14,224 nucleotides of DNA from JAJFFW01 sp038531315 (GCA_038531315.1 JBCBBT010000074.1:1-14224), one strand, 5' to 3'; numbered from the stretch's first letter, positions 1 through 8,620 are shown. Made by a program: numbers and translations. The notes: generated by a model not told the origin, from the letters alone.

Positions 1-1326
1 GCCGTCGAGGCGGGCGAAGCGACGGCGCTCGCAGCGATCCTTTACGTATTAAGCCGGGGGACTTTGTGGCGCAGCAAGACGGCGCTTATGGAAAAAGACC
101 CCGGCGCGACTAGCGATAAACCGAAAAAGCCAAGCCCCTTCTGGCCCCGCGTCAGACTGCTCGCGCGCCTGATCGTTGTTGCAACGATCGTCGCCGTACT
201 GACGGGCTATATCGCTTTCGGCCACTATCTGACGACCAAGACATACTATCTGATCGGGCTCGCCGCCGTGATCTGGCTGGTGCGTTCGCTCCTGCGTGAG
301 GGCGTCCGGATTTTCGATCGCAATTTTACGTCGGATCAGGACAAGACCGGCGGCGAGCACGTTCTTTATTTCTGGATCGGGCTTTTTATCGACGCCGTGG
401 CGATGCTCGTCTTTGTGCCGCCGGCGCTCTTGGTTCTGGGAGCGGAATGGGCGGATGTGCGCGCATGGGTCAGCGATGCGTTTTTCGGTTTCCGAATCGG
501 CGCCTTTGAGATTTCGATCGCCCGGATCGCCAGCGCTGTCGCGCTCTTTCTCCTGCTTCTTTACGCAACACGCACGGTCCAGCGCACTACCGAGGAGCGG
601 ATTTTTCCGCAATCGCGCATTGACGTCGGTGTTCAAAATTCCCTGAAAACGCTTATCGGCTATCTCGGTCTCATCGTCGCGTTCACCGCAAGCGTCGGCG
701 TTCTGGGGTTTGATCTGTCAAACCTTGCAATCATCGCCGGCGCGCTGTCGGTGGGCATTGGTTTCGGCCTGCAAAGCATCGTCAATAATTTCGTCTCGGG
801 ACTGATCTTGCTTTTCGAGCGCCCCATCAAGGTGGGCGACTGGATCGTGACGCAATCCGGTGAAGGCTTTGTCAAGCGCATCAGCGTCCGCTCGACAGAA
901 ATTGAAACCTTCGACCGGGCATCCGTGATCGTGCCGAACTCTGAGTTGATCTCCAGCGCCGTCGTCAACTGGACGCATAAGGACAAAATCGGCCGCGTGA
1001 TCGTGCCGATCGGCGTTTCTTACGACAGCGACCCGGAGCGCGTCGCAGCCTTGTTGAAAGAGGTCGCTGATGAGCATCCCGCGATTTTGTCGTATCCGGA
1101 GCCGTTCATTTATTTTGGCGACTTCGCCGACAGCGCGCTGAACTTTGAGCTGCGCGGGTTTATTCGCGATATCGGTTCCGGGCTCGGCGTCAGGAGCCAG
1201 CTGCGGATGGCGATCTTCAAAAAACTGAAAGAGGCGGGCGTCGAAATTCCTTTTCCGCAGCGCGACCTTCACATCAAATCGGGCGCCGTCGCCGACGCGA
1301 CCGCAACGCTCACGTCACAAGCTTGA
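1..1326 (+). CDS. MscS-family mechanosensitive ion channel, 5'-truncated by window edge
   Basis: This is an inner-membrane channel that opens under membrane tension and lets solutes out during hypo-osmotic shock. The frame is open from the first base of the window, so the true start lies upstream; the TTG at 64 and ATG at 88 are only internal candidates. At least 441 residues are visible. Five hydrophobic helices precede the hallmark pore helix, AGALSVGIGFGLQS at about 736-777, which runs into NNFVSGLILLFERPIKVGDW, the start of the beta domain. The later part has the cytoplasmic vestibule fold seen in MscS, including VIVPNSELI and a C-terminal EIPFPQRDLHIK. The many helices before the pore resemble the larger MscK/DUF3772-type channels rather than the minimal three-helix MscS, but the N-terminal domain is outside the window. 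The gene overlaps the convergent DUF2794 gene by 17 bp. Confidence 0.9.
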   Translation, partial: AVEAGEATALAAILYVLSRGTLWRSKTALMEKDPGATSDKPKKPSPFWPRVRLLARLIVVATIVAVLTGYIAFGHYLTTKTYYLIGLAAVIWLVRSLLREGVRIFDRNFTSDQDKTGGEHVLYFWIGLFIDAVAMLVFVPPALLVLGAEWADVRAWVSDAFFGFRIGAFEISIARIASAVALFLLLLYATRTVQRTTEERIFPQSRIDVGVQNSLKTLIGYLGLIVAFTASVGVLGFDLSNLAIIAGALSVGIGFGLQSIVNNFVSGLILLFERPIKVGDWIVTQSGEGFVKRISVRSTEIETFDRASVIVPNSELISSAVVNWTHKDKIGRVIVPIGVSYDSDPERVAALLKEVADEHPAILSYPEPFIYFGDFADSALNFELRGFIRDIGSGLGVRSQLRMAIFKKLKEAGVEIPFPQRDLHIKSGAVADATATLTSQA

Positions 1327-1678
1327 GCCGCTGACGGTCAAAAACGCGCAGCACCTGGGCCAGATCATGCCCCCGCTTCAGGATCGCCCCGCTCATTGAC
1401 GTGACCACCCACTGGCCCTGTTTGCGGGCGAGAGACGGCCGCTTTTCGATGCGATAAAGAGCCATGTCGCTGGCGCGCCGGAAAACGGAAAAGATCGCCC
1501 GATCCTCCAGCGCATCGATGGCGTAGTCCCGCCAGTCGCCGGCGGCGACGAACTGACCGTAGATCGCGAGAATGCGCATTAGCTCCTGGCGGGTGAACGA
1601 GACCCGCGCCGGCGGCGTACGGCGCGCAGGCGACAGGCGAGCCGACCCGGATGTCGGCGTGGTTTGACGTGAACTCAT
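1310..1678 (-). CDS. DUF2794 domain-containing protein
   Basis: This is a 122-residue protein of the DUF2794 family, known mainly from Alphaproteobacteria and without an established function. The conserved core starts near residue 26 with VSFTRQELMRILAIYGQFVA and continues through GDWRDYAID, FSVFRRASDMALYRIEKRP and a C-terminal SGAILKRGHDLAQVLRVF; the first 25 residues are low-complexity Ser/Thr/Arg/Pro. I chose the ATG at 1676-1678 because the family core follows closely and a GGAAAG sequence lies about 12 nt upstream. The same frame is open further upstream to 1765, but that extension is arginine-rich and unlike the family. The 3' end overlaps the convergent channel gene by 17 bp. Membership is clear by eye; the role is unknown. 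Confidence 0.87.
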   Translation of the reverse strand: MSSRQTTPTSGSARLSPARRTPPARVSFTRQELMRILAIYGQFVAAGDWRDYAIDALEDRAIFSVFRRASDMALYRIEKRPSLARKQGQWVVTSMSGAILKRGHDLAQVLRVFDRQRLKLVT

Positions 1679-2130
1679 CGCGCACCATCTTTCCGCGCGC
1701 CTTGCGCTTTGGCAAGCGCCGCGCCTGTGTCCCGGATTGACCCAGCGCCTTTCGCACCCCGGCAAATCCGGCTGAAGATGTTGATTTTATGTGGTTTTAT
1801 AACATCTCACCCGTCCGCAAAATTGCCCTAATCTCTCCCCGCGCCCGCCCAATTCGCCGATTACCGTTTCGTCATCAGGCAGAGACGGCGGCGCAAGCGG
1901 GTCCGGTATTTTTCATCGCCCCCCAGCCCCCGGCATTCGTTTCGCGTTCCCGCCTCTGTTTGATTATTTCCCCCGACATCGCGAACAAGAAAATCTGCCG
2001 AACGATTAAATTCTGGCGGTCGGCGCCAAACGACGGCAAGTAAGCGTCACAGGCGGCGTTCACTGAAGACCCGGCAGGCGACGTTGCGCAATCACGCCCG
2101 GGGCGCATGTGACGTTGGAGCCTGAGCGCA
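1679..2130. other. Intergenic region between divergent DUF2794 and AEC transporter genes
   Basis: This 452-nt stretch should hold the promoters of two divergent genes. An AT-rich patch at 1777-1806 contains the inverted repeat gatgtt / aacatc around TTTTAT-rich DNA and is the likeliest place for the DUF2794 promoter, with a TAAAAT-like -10 on the minus strand but no convincing -35. An 84-codon open frame (1789-2043, +) has no good ribosome binding site, looks like no protein I know, and was not called. I see no terminator or tandem repeat here. Confidence 0.4.
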
Positions 2131-3099
2131 GTGTCTGCGGTACTCACCATCGCCTTTCCGGTTTTTGCGATTATTCTGGCCGGACTGTTCGCCGGCCGCG
2201 TGAAAATCGCCGAGGCCGCTGACGCCCAGGCGCTAAACCGTTTTGTCTTTTTCTTCGCGATGCCGGCGGCGCTTTTCAGCCTGACCTCGCGCGCCGACCC
2301 GCCCGCCGGCGACGATATCAAAATGGCGCTTTGTTATCTGACCGCGGCGCTCGCCGTGATGGCCGCCGCCTATGCGCTCGGGCGACGGTTTTTTGCGCTC
2401 AGCGAACAAGAAGCGGGCGCGCAAGCGCTCACCTCGGTTCTCGGCAATGCGGTTTTTCTGGGTCTGCCGATTGTTTTATCGCTGGACGGATGGATTGAGC
2501 ATTATGTCGTCCTGATGCTGATGGAAGGCGTATTTGTGATCGCCATCGGCGCCGCGTTGATTGGCCCGCGCGAGGCGGGGATGCAAGATGGCGCAGGGCG
2601 GACATCAATTCTGCAAAAGCTCGGCGCGCCACTCGCGCGGTCGCTCAAAAATCCGCTCGTGGCCGCGATGCTGGCGGGGATTGGCGTTGCGCTCTTGCGC
2701 GAGGCGACGGGCCTTGCGCTGCCCGTCCCGATCGCTGCGTTTTTTGAATTGCTCGGCCGCGCCGGCGGGCCCGCGGCGCTCTTTTCCATGGGGCTTTTTC
2801 TGGGCGCACGCAAATTCCCCGCCATGGGCGAGATCGCCGGCAAAGTGGGCGCAATCGTGCTCTTCAAGATGATCGCCCTGCCGGTCTTGACGTTGACGGG
2901 GATGGCGCTCGTCGGCGTCAGCGATCCGGCGCTCATTGGCCCTGCGGCGCTCTTTGTTCTCGTCCCTTCGGGAATTGGCTGTTACGTGATGGCGAGCCAG
3001 CACAATGTTTATGTCGCAGAGACCGTCTCTGCGATCGCTGTGACGACGCTCATTTCAATCCTGACGGTGAGCATCGTCCTCGCAATATTCGCGCGCTAG
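2131..3099 (+). CDS. AEC family transporter (auxin efflux carrier-like permease)
   Basis: This is an inner-membrane permease of 322 residues. The AEC family has about ten helices in two inverted five-helix repeats and exports or exchanges small organic acids such as malate or malonate; the substrate here cannot be told from sequence. Visible family features are the N-terminal IAFPVFAIILAGLFAGR, the motif ALNRFVFFFAMPAALFSLTS in the first repeat, GNAVFLGLPIVLSL in the middle, and a C-terminal half with KNPLVAAMLAGIGVALL, PAALFSMGLFLGAR and FVLVPSGIGCYVMASQ. The GTG start at 2131 is supported by GGAG at 2117-2120, ten bases upstream, and by the family-typical N-terminus. The gene ends 13 nt before the convergent PepSY gene, leaving no space for a separate terminator. 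Confidence 0.9.
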   Translation: MSAVLTIAFPVFAIILAGLFAGRVKIAEAADAQALNRFVFFFAMPAALFSLTSRADPPAGDDIKMALCYLTAALAVMAAAYALGRRFFALSEQEAGAQALTSVLGNAVFLGLPIVLSLDGWIEHYVVLMLMEGVFVIAIGAALIGPREAGMQDGAGRTSILQKLGAPLARSLKNPLVAAMLAGIGVALLREATGLALPVPIAAFFELLGRAGGPAALFSMGLFLGARKFPAMGEIAGKVGAIVLFKMIALPVLTLTGMALVGVSDPALIGPAALFVLVPSGIGCYVMASQHNVYVAETVSAIAVTTLISILTVSIVLAIFAR

Positions 3100-3112
3100 C
3101 GTCTCTTGGTCC

Positions 3113-3667
3113 CTACGCGGCGAAGGCGAGATAACCGAAGACTAGCGCGCCGGCGCCAAGCGTTACAATCGTCTGCTTGCGGAACGACGGCGCCAATAAC
3201 CCGACAGTCAGGCCGCCAAGTGCAACGAAAAACAGGGAAACCGCGACCGCAATCTGATAGAGCCGGAAAGCGCGCGGCCCATGTCCTTTGTGGAGTTCGA
3301 TCAGCGCGTAATTGAGATCGGGCTTTTTCATGGTCGCGGTCAGCCCTTCGGGCGATTGTCCGAACTGAACATAATCGCGCGATGTCGGCCGCGTTTGCAC
3401 TGCGGTCGGGCGTACGCGCAAATATTCAAACTTGTGGGAGACGCCAGCGCTTTCCAGAAGCGCGCGCACGTCCGCCTCCAGCGTATCGCTCTTGAAATCG
3501 AGCGCCGCGCCCGCCGGCAATTCAAGCGCAACGTCGGCGGTGCCGCCCTTGTTATCGGTCAGATAAAGCCCCCCCGATACCGCAACGAGGATGAACGCGG
3601 GCGCGAGGAACGCCGCAAGATAAAGATGAACGGACACAAGCGTCCGACGGAGCTGCATAGGATTCAT
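3113..3667 (-). CDS. PepSY-associated transmembrane protein, probably iron-regulated
   Basis: This is a small inner-membrane protein of 184 residues related to the PepSY-associated TM family, whose members include ferric-siderophore reductases usually encoded beside TonB-dependent receptors. One helix lies near residues 12-36 (start of the family: RRTLVSVHLYLAAFLAPAF, then SGGLYL). A periplasmic segment of about 100 residues follows, then the family-like ELHKGHGPRAFRLYQ and two helices near 137-158 and 165-182. His14, His126 and His129 sit beside or in helices and could bind heme or metal; that is inference. I chose the ATG at 3665-3667 over the longer frame because GGAAGGG lies about 8 nt upstream and the homologous part begins there. 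The gene follows gyrB by 76 nt, but a Fur-like box and a promoter sit in that gap, so it is probably transcribed on its own under iron control. No receptor gene is nearby. Confidence 0.82.
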   Translation of the reverse strand: MNPMQLRRTLVSVHLYLAAFLAPAFILVAVSGGLYLTDNKGGTADVALELPAGAALDFKSDTLEADVRALLESAGVSHKFEYLRVRPTAVQTRPTSRDYVQFGQSPEGLTATMKKPDLNYALIELHKGHGPRAFRLYQIAVAVSLFFVALGGLTVGLLAPSFRKQTIVTLGAGALVFGYLAFAA

Positions 3668-3725
3668 CAAAGGCCCTTCCGGCTTGGCGCGCACGCCTGA
3701 CGGCGTGAAAAAGCGGCTTCGCAAG

Positions 3726-3740
3726 TGATAATCATTCTCA
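3726..3740. promoter_or_regulatory. Fur-box-like 7-1-7 operator
   Basis: TGATAATCATTCTCA matches the classic Fur 7-1-7 inverted repeat TGATAATnATTATCA at 13 of the 14 defined positions. It lies between the gyrB stop and the PepSY gene, 58 nt before the ATG, and covers the candidate -10. Binding of an iron-loaded Fur-family repressor here would block the promoter. The location, upstream of a gene whose family is tied to iron uptake, supports the call. A Fur paralogue such as Mur or Zur could also read this type of site. Confidence 0.72.
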
Positions 3741-3754
3741 ATGCTAGACGTCAA
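3728..3754 (-). promoter_or_regulatory. Candidate sigma-70-type promoter of the PepSY gene
   Basis: On the minus strand a TTGACG -35 (3749-3754) lies inside the last codons of gyrB. It is followed after 15 bases by GATTAT (3728-3733), a four-of-six match to a -10. The -35 is good; the spacer is short and the -10 is weak, so the assignment is moderate. Transcription would start roughly 50 nt upstream of the PepSY start codon. The element is fully overlapped by the Fur-like box. Confidence 0.45.
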
Positions 3755-6188
3755 GCTCTGCCGTCAGCGCATTTTCCTGAATGAATTCACGGCGCGGCTC
3801 GACAATATCGCCCATCAGTCGCGAGAAGATATCGTCTGCGCCGTCGGCTTCCTTGATTTTCACCTGCAGAAGGACGCGCGCATTATCATCGAGCGTCGTC
3901 TCCCAGAGCTGGTCGGGGTTCATCTCGCCGAGGCCTTTGTAGCGCTGGGTGTCGACGCCCTTGGCGCCGGCGGCGCGCACGGTCCGCAACAGCGAGCGCG
4001 GCCCATGAAGCCTTTCGCGGTTGTCTTTGCGTTCAAAGATCACGGGTTTTTCAAACACTTCGCTGAGCGGCGCCATCAGGGACTGAACCTTGCGCGCCTC
4101 ACCGCTTTTCAGGATATCGCGCGTCAGGCTCGCCCGTTCGGTGACGCCGCGCACCTCGCGCTCGAACACATAGCCGCCTTCGCCGTCTGGCGCCCCGCGC
4201 CAGCCGCGCTCATATTCTTCCGCAATAAGATCAAGTCGTTCAGCGACTTTCGCCGCGAGCGCTGCGGCTTCCTCGTCGCTGTCCGGCTCGCGCAAGGCGC
4301 CGGCGATCGCCGCCTGGACAATGGCGTCGCGCGAAAACCGGGCCGGGAAATCTGCGATAATATCGCCCACTTCGCGCGCCGCGCTGATCATCGCCGCAAG
4401 GTCGGCGCCGACAATCGCCTCGCCGCTCTCAAGGCGCAATTGCGCATCGACGGCGCCCTCTGTGTAAAGATAATCTTCCAGCGCCGGCTCATCGAGAAGA
4501 TATTGTTCCGATTTCCCGCGCTTGACCTTATAAAGCGGCGGCTGAGCGATGTAGAGATGCCCGCGCCGGATTAGCTCCGGCATTTGGCGGAAGAAAAACG
4601 TCAACAACAATGTCCGGATATGCGCGCCGTCGACATCGGCGTCGGTCATGATCACGACTTTATGGTACCGCAGCTTGTCGACGTCAAAATCATCGCGGCC
4701 GATCCCGGCGCCGAGCGCGGTAATCAGCGTGCCGATTTCCTGACTTGAAAGCATCTTGTCGAAACGCGCCCGCTCGACGTTCAAAATCTTGCCGCGCAAT
4801 GGCAACACGGCCTGATTTTCGCGGTTGCGCGCCTGTTTGGCGGACCCGCCCGCGGAATCGCCCTCAACGATAAACAACTCCGATTTCGCCGGATCGCGCT
4901 CCTGGCAATCGGCGAGCTTGCCGGGAAGCGAGGCGACATCAAGCGCGGATTTGCGCCGCGTCAGATCACGGGCCTTCCGGGCCGCCTCGCGCGCGGCGGC
5001 GGCTTCGGCGATTTTCGTGACAATGCGTTTGGCGTCGGCGGGGCTTTCTTCAAACCAGACGCCGAGCCTTTCCGCGACGGCGCTCTCAACAATTGGGCGC
5101 ACCTCCGAAGAGACGAGTTTGTCTTTCGTCTGCGACGAAAATTTCGGATCGGGGACCTTAACCGAGAGGACGCATGTCAGCCCCTCGCGCGCGTCGTCGC
5201 CCGAAAGCGTCACTTTTTCCTTTTTGGCGATGCCCGAATTCGCCGCGTAATTATTGACGATCCGCGTCAGCGCAGCCCGAAAGCCCGCAAGGTGCGTGCC
5301 GCCGTCGCGCTGGGGAATGTTGTTGGTGAAGCACAGAACCTTCTCGTGATAGCCGTCATTCCACCACAGAGCGACGTCGACGGTGACGCCGTCTTTTTCA
5401 GCCTGAAACGAGACCGGCTGCGACAATAGCGGCGACTTCGACTCGTCAAGATACGCCACAAAGGCCTCAAGACCGCCCTCATAAAGCATGGTTTCAACGC
5501 GCGGCTCGACGTGACGTTCATCGCGCAGATTGATGGCGACGCCGGAATTCAGGAACGCCAGCTCACGCAACCGTTTTTCAAGCGTCTCAAAATCAAATTC
5601 CGTCCCGGTAAAGATCGTATCGGACGGCAAAAACGTCACTTCCGTGCCTGTCGTTGTCGCATCGCCGACGACCTTAAGGTCCGCGACCGGCTCGCCGAGG
5701 CGAAATTCCATGAAGTGTTCCTTGTCGCCGCGGCGAATGCGCAAAGACAGCGTCTCGGACAGGGCGTTGACAACCGAGACGCCGACACCGTGAAGGCCGC
5801 CGGAGACCTTGTAGGAATTGGAATCAAACTTACCGCCCGCATGCAGCTGGGTCATGATCACCTGCGCCGCCGATACGCCCTCTTCCGGGTGCATCGCCGT
5901 CGGGATGCCGCGGCCATTGTCGCGCACGGTGACCGAACCGTCTTCGTTCAGGATGACGTCTACGGTGTCGCAGTGGCCGGCGAGCGCTTCGTCGATGGCG
6001 TTATCGACAACCTCGTAGACCATGTGATGGAGGCCCGAGCCGTCGTCGGTATCGCCAATATACATGCCCGGCCGTTTGCGGACCGCATCAAGGCCTTTCA
6101 GGACCTTGATAGAATCTGCGCCGTAATCGTCAGCGCCCGCCGCGGGGGCTATGTCTGCGTCTTCTTGTCGAGCGGCGTTGTTCGCCAT
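3744..6188 (-). CDS. gyrB: DNA gyrase subunit B
   Basis: This is the ATPase and Toprim subunit of gyrase; with GyrA (not in the window) it introduces negative supercoils, needed for origin firing and fork progress. The protein has 814 residues. The GHKL ATPase domain shows EVVDNAIDEALAGH (catalytic Glu59, Asn63), DNGRGIP (90-96) and GGLHGVGVS (130-138); the transducer carries QTKDKLVSSEV with the ATP-contacting Lys355. The Toprim domain has EGDSAGGSA (442-450) and the metal-binding DADVDG (516-521). An acidic segment of about 170 residues interrupts the second half, as in the long proteobacterial GyrB, and the tail has QRYKGLGEMNP. The ATG at 6186-6188 has AGGA ten bases upstream, in the recF stop region; recF ends 12 nt away, so the two genes are probably co-transcribed. 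Confidence 0.98.
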   Translation of the reverse strand: MANNAARQEDADIAPAAGADDYGADSIKVLKGLDAVRKRPGMYIGDTDDGSGLHHMVYEVVDNAIDEALAGHCDTVDVILNEDGSVTVRDNGRGIPTAMHPEEGVSAAQVIMTQLHAGGKFDSNSYKVSGGLHGVGVSVVNALSETLSLRIRRGDKEHFMEFRLGEPVADLKVVGDATTTGTEVTFLPSDTIFTGTEFDFETLEKRLRELAFLNSGVAINLRDERHVEPRVETMLYEGGLEAFVAYLDESKSPLLSQPVSFQAEKDGVTVDVALWWNDGYHEKVLCFTNNIPQRDGGTHLAGFRAALTRIVNNYAANSGIAKKEKVTLSGDDAREGLTCVLSVKVPDPKFSSQTKDKLVSSEVRPIVESAVAERLGVWFEESPADAKRIVTKIAEAAAAREAARKARDLTRRKSALDVASLPGKLADCQERDPAKSELFIVEGDSAGGSAKQARNRENQAVLPLRGKILNVERARFDKMLSSQEIGTLITALGAGIGRDDFDVDKLRYHKVVIMTDADVDGAHIRTLLLTFFFRQMPELIRRGHLYIAQPPLYKVKRGKSEQYLLDEPALEDYLYTEGAVDAQLRLESGEAIVGADLAAMISAAREVGDIIADFPARFSRDAIVQAAIAGALREPDSDEEAAALAAKVAERLDLIAEEYERGWRGAPDGEGGYVFEREVRGVTERASLTRDILKSGEARKVQSLMAPLSEVFEKPVIFERKDNRERLHGPRSLLRTVRAAGAKGVDTQRYKGLGEMNPDQLWETTLDDNARVLLQVKIKEADGADDIFSRLMGDIVEPRREFIQENALTAELDV

Positions 6189-6200
6189 GGTCTATTCGTC

Positions 6201-7403
6201 CTACAGGTTGGTTTGCGTAACGGCGCCGTCGGCGACCGTGAAATGTTGGGCGCGATCGCCCCAGGCGGAAAAAAGAGAGCGATCAGTACCCGTCATAAAG
6301 GCTTGAAAGCCGATCTCGTCCAGAATATCAAACAGCGCCGCGCGGCGGTCGGGATCAAGATGGGCGGCGATCTCATCGAGCAGGATGATAAGCGGCGCCC
6401 GTCGCGCCGGCGCGCCCCCGTGCGCGGTGCGCGACAGGGACCGGGCGTTCGCCAGAACGAGACCGATCAGGAGCGCTTTTTGTTCGCCCGTTGAACAAAG
6501 CCGCGCCGGGCGCGCCTTGGCGCGATGGGTCACGAGGAGATCGCTGCGATGGGGGCCGATCAGCGCCCTGCCGGCATGCGCATCGGCGTAACGCTGGTCT
6601 TTCAGCCGCGCGGCGAAGTCTTCTTCGACGTCGGCGGCCGCGCGCCCGGCGAGCGCGGTCTCCAAAACCCCTTCAAGGGCGATGTCGCCGGCGGGAAAAA
6701 CCTCGCCGCCAATTTCCGATGACGCCAGCAAGGCCGCGGTCTCGCGCCGCGCCGCGGCGATCGCAACGCCGGCTTCGGCCATTTGCGCCTCGAGCGCTTC
6801 GAGCCAGTCCTCATCGCGGACGCGGTCATCGAGCAGCTTTTGCCGCTGGCGCATCGCTTTTTCGTACGCCGACGCAGAGCGCCCATGCGCTGCATCCCGG
6901 GCGAGGGTCATGCGGTCAATAAACCGCCGGCGCTCGCCGGCGCCTTCCATGAAAAGGCGATCCTGGGCCGGCGTCAGCCAGACAAGACGCACATGCTCGG
7001 CGAACGCCGATGGTCCGGATGCGGCGCGTTCTTCAATACGGCATTGACGCCGGTCCGGCGCGTTCGCGGCGGCGCCGACGCCGAGACTGATTTCATCGCC
7101 GTCGCTGCTTTCAAGCCGCGCCGAAACGGCCCAGCCGCCCGGGCCTTCAACGCGCGGCAATTCATCGAGCCGCGCGCTGCGCAAACCGCGCCCGGGGCCG
7201 AGAAGCGACAGCGCTTCAAGAATGTTCGTCTTGCCCGCACCGTTCGCGCCGGAAAATGCCGCCGGCCGGCCGTCCAGCGCGATGGCGGCGCGCGCATAGG
7301 ATCGAAAATCGGTGAGCACGAAGCGGCGAAAACGCGCGCGTCGGCCCGCATCGCCGCCGATTGCGGCGTCGTCAGAATGCGAAATGGCCAGCGCTTCACT
7401 CAT
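6201..7403 (-). CDS. recF: DNA replication and repair protein RecF
   Basis: This is an SMC-like ATPase that, with RecO and RecR, helps load RecA at single-strand gaps and assists restart of stalled forks. The 400-residue protein has FVLTDFRSY near residue 28, Walker A GANGAGKT (52-59), the family block HVRLVWLTPAQDRLFMEG, a signature motif CSTGEQKALLIGL with STGEQ at 304-308, and Walker B LIILLDE (338-344) followed by HLDPDRR. About 25 extra residues precede the usual N-terminus. The ATG at 7401-7403 is the first start after an in-frame stop and lacks a well-spaced Shine-Dalgarno site, while the GTG at codon 29 would fit the family start, so the start is uncertain. It begins 22 nt after dnaN. 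Confidence 0.97.
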   Translation of the reverse strand: MSEALAISHSDDAAIGGDAGRRARFRRFVLTDFRSYARAAIALDGRPAAFSGANGAGKTNILEALSLLGPGRGLRSARLDELPRVEGPGGWAVSARLESSDGDEISLGVGAAANAPDRRQCRIEERAASGPSAFAEHVRLVWLTPAQDRLFMEGAGERRRFIDRMTLARDAAHGRSASAYEKAMRQRQKLLDDRVRDEDWLEALEAQMAEAGVAIAAARRETAALLASSEIGGEVFPAGDIALEGVLETALAGRAAADVEEDFAARLKDQRYADAHAGRALIGPHRSDLLVTHRAKARPARLCSTGEQKALLIGLVLANARSLSRTAHGGAPARRAPLIILLDEIAAHLDPDRRAALFDILDEIGFQAFMTGTDRSLFSAWGDRAQHFTVADGAVTQTNL

Positions 7404-7425
7404 TCGACGGCGTCACGCACCCCCC

Positions 7426-8547
7426 TCAAACACGCAACGGCATCAAGACATAAAGCGCGCGGGTGTCTTCCGGATCGCCAATCACGGTCGGCGAGGACGG
7501 ATCAGCAAGGTGAAGCGTCGCGGTCTCGCCGTCGATCTGTTGCGCCACATCGAGAAGGTAGCGGGCGTTAAACCCGATCTCCAACGGATCGCCGCCATAA
7601 TCGACCGACAATTCCTCCAGCGCGCTGCCCGCTTCCGGATTGTTGACCGTCAAGCGCATCCGGTCGGCTTCAAGCGCCAGCTTGATCGAACGCGTGCGAT
7701 CGGCGGACACCGTCGACACGCGGTCCACCGCCTGCGCAAAGTCTTTGTTCTCGACACTGAGGATATTATTGTTGTCTTTCGGAATAACGCGCTCATAGTC
7801 GGGGAAAGACCCGTCGATCAACTTCGACGTCAGCCGGCCCGCGCCATAGCTGAACAGGATTTTTGCGTCCGAGACCGCAACCTCGACGGCGTCTTCCGCA
7901 TCGTCGAGAAGACGCGCCAACTCGCCGACGGCTTTGCGCGGCACAATCACGCCCGGCATGGTCGCGGCCCCGTCCGGCAGCGGCGCATCGAGGCGGGCGA
8001 GCCGGTGTCCGTCCGTCGAGGCGGCGCGCAATAGCGGCCCGCCTTCGCCGTCCGGCAACGCATGAAGATAAACGCCGTTCAGATAATACCGCGTTTCCTC
8101 CTGCGACATGGCGAAACGGGTTTTGTCGAGGAGGCGCGCCAGATCGGCTTTCGGCATGGTGAACCGCGTCGGCAAATCATCGCTCGCCAGCGTCGGGAAA
8201 TCATCCTGCGGCAGCACGGCGAGCGAGAATTGCGAGCGCCCCGCCGCGATCTCAAGGCGACCTTCGTCAGCAGCGAGTTCGAGGCGGATCTGCGCGCCGT
8301 CCGGCAGCTTACGGACGATGTCATGGAGCCTCACAGCTTCAGTCGTCGTCGCGCCGCCAACAGCGACATCGGCGGGCGCACTCTCTGAAATTTCAATATC
8401 GAGATCGGTCGCCGTCAGGGTTAACTGGCCGCCATCGGCATGGATCAGCACATTAGCCAATATCGGAATTGTGTTGCGCCGTTCGACAACGCTTTGGACG
8501 TGCCCTAGCGCTTTCACGAGCGCGGACCGTTCAATTGTTACTTTCAT
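7426..8547 (-). CDS. dnaN: DNA polymerase III beta sliding clamp
   Basis: This is the ring-shaped processivity clamp that holds polymerase III on DNA and recruits many repair and cell-cycle proteins. Its 373 residues match the family's usual length. The N-terminus MKVTIERSALVKALGHVQSV, the central TRFMTMP-like segment (TRFTMPKADLARLLDKT), ETRYYLNGVYLH with DGHRLAR, and the C-terminus ALYVLMPLRV, which forms the partner-binding pocket, are all typical. The ATG at 8545-8547 has GAGGA eight bases upstream. Because a terminator closes the dnaA transcript, dnaN must have its own promoter within 8548-9194, or depend on readthrough. It probably heads a dnaN-recF-gyrB transcript, judging by the short spacings downstream. 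Confidence 0.98.
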   Translation of the reverse strand: MKVTIERSALVKALGHVQSVVERRNTIPILANVLIHADGGQLTLTATDLDIEISESAPADVAVGGATTTEAVRLHDIVRKLPDGAQIRLELAADEGRLEIAAGRSQFSLAVLPQDDFPTLASDDLPTRFTMPKADLARLLDKTRFAMSQEETRYYLNGVYLHALPDGEGGPLLRAASTDGHRLARLDAPLPDGAATMPGVIVPRKAVGELARLLDDAEDAVEVAVSDAKILFSYGAGRLTSKLIDGSFPDYERVIPKDNNNILSVENKDFAQAVDRVSTVSADRTRSIKLALEADRMRLTVNNPEAGSALEELSVDYGGDPLEIGFNARYLLDVAQQIDGETATLHLADPSSPTVIGDPEDTRALYVLMPLRV

Positions 8548-8620
8548 TCCGTCGATCCTCTTACCCTAATCGTTCCGTCACCAACTCGCGGCCGTGTCGG
8601 CGCAAAACTCATTTTCCTTT

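Noticed and set aside
1789..2043. 84-codon plus-strand open frame upstream of the AEC gene
   Set aside because: Low-complexity Pro/Arg/Ile-rich product with no family resemblance and no Shine-Dalgarno site.
3692..3712. Hairpin CACGCC-TGAC-GGCGTG followed by A5 after gyrB
   Set aside because: The A tract is on the wrong side for a minus-strand terminator and no plus-strand transcript ends here. It may be part of the PepSY leader but does not qualify as a terminator.
3744..4574. 277-codon plus-strand open frame opposite gyrB, and similar long frames opposite dnaN, recF and mutM
   Set aside because: They lie antisense to well-conserved housekeeping genes and arise from GC-rich codon bias; none resembles a protein family.
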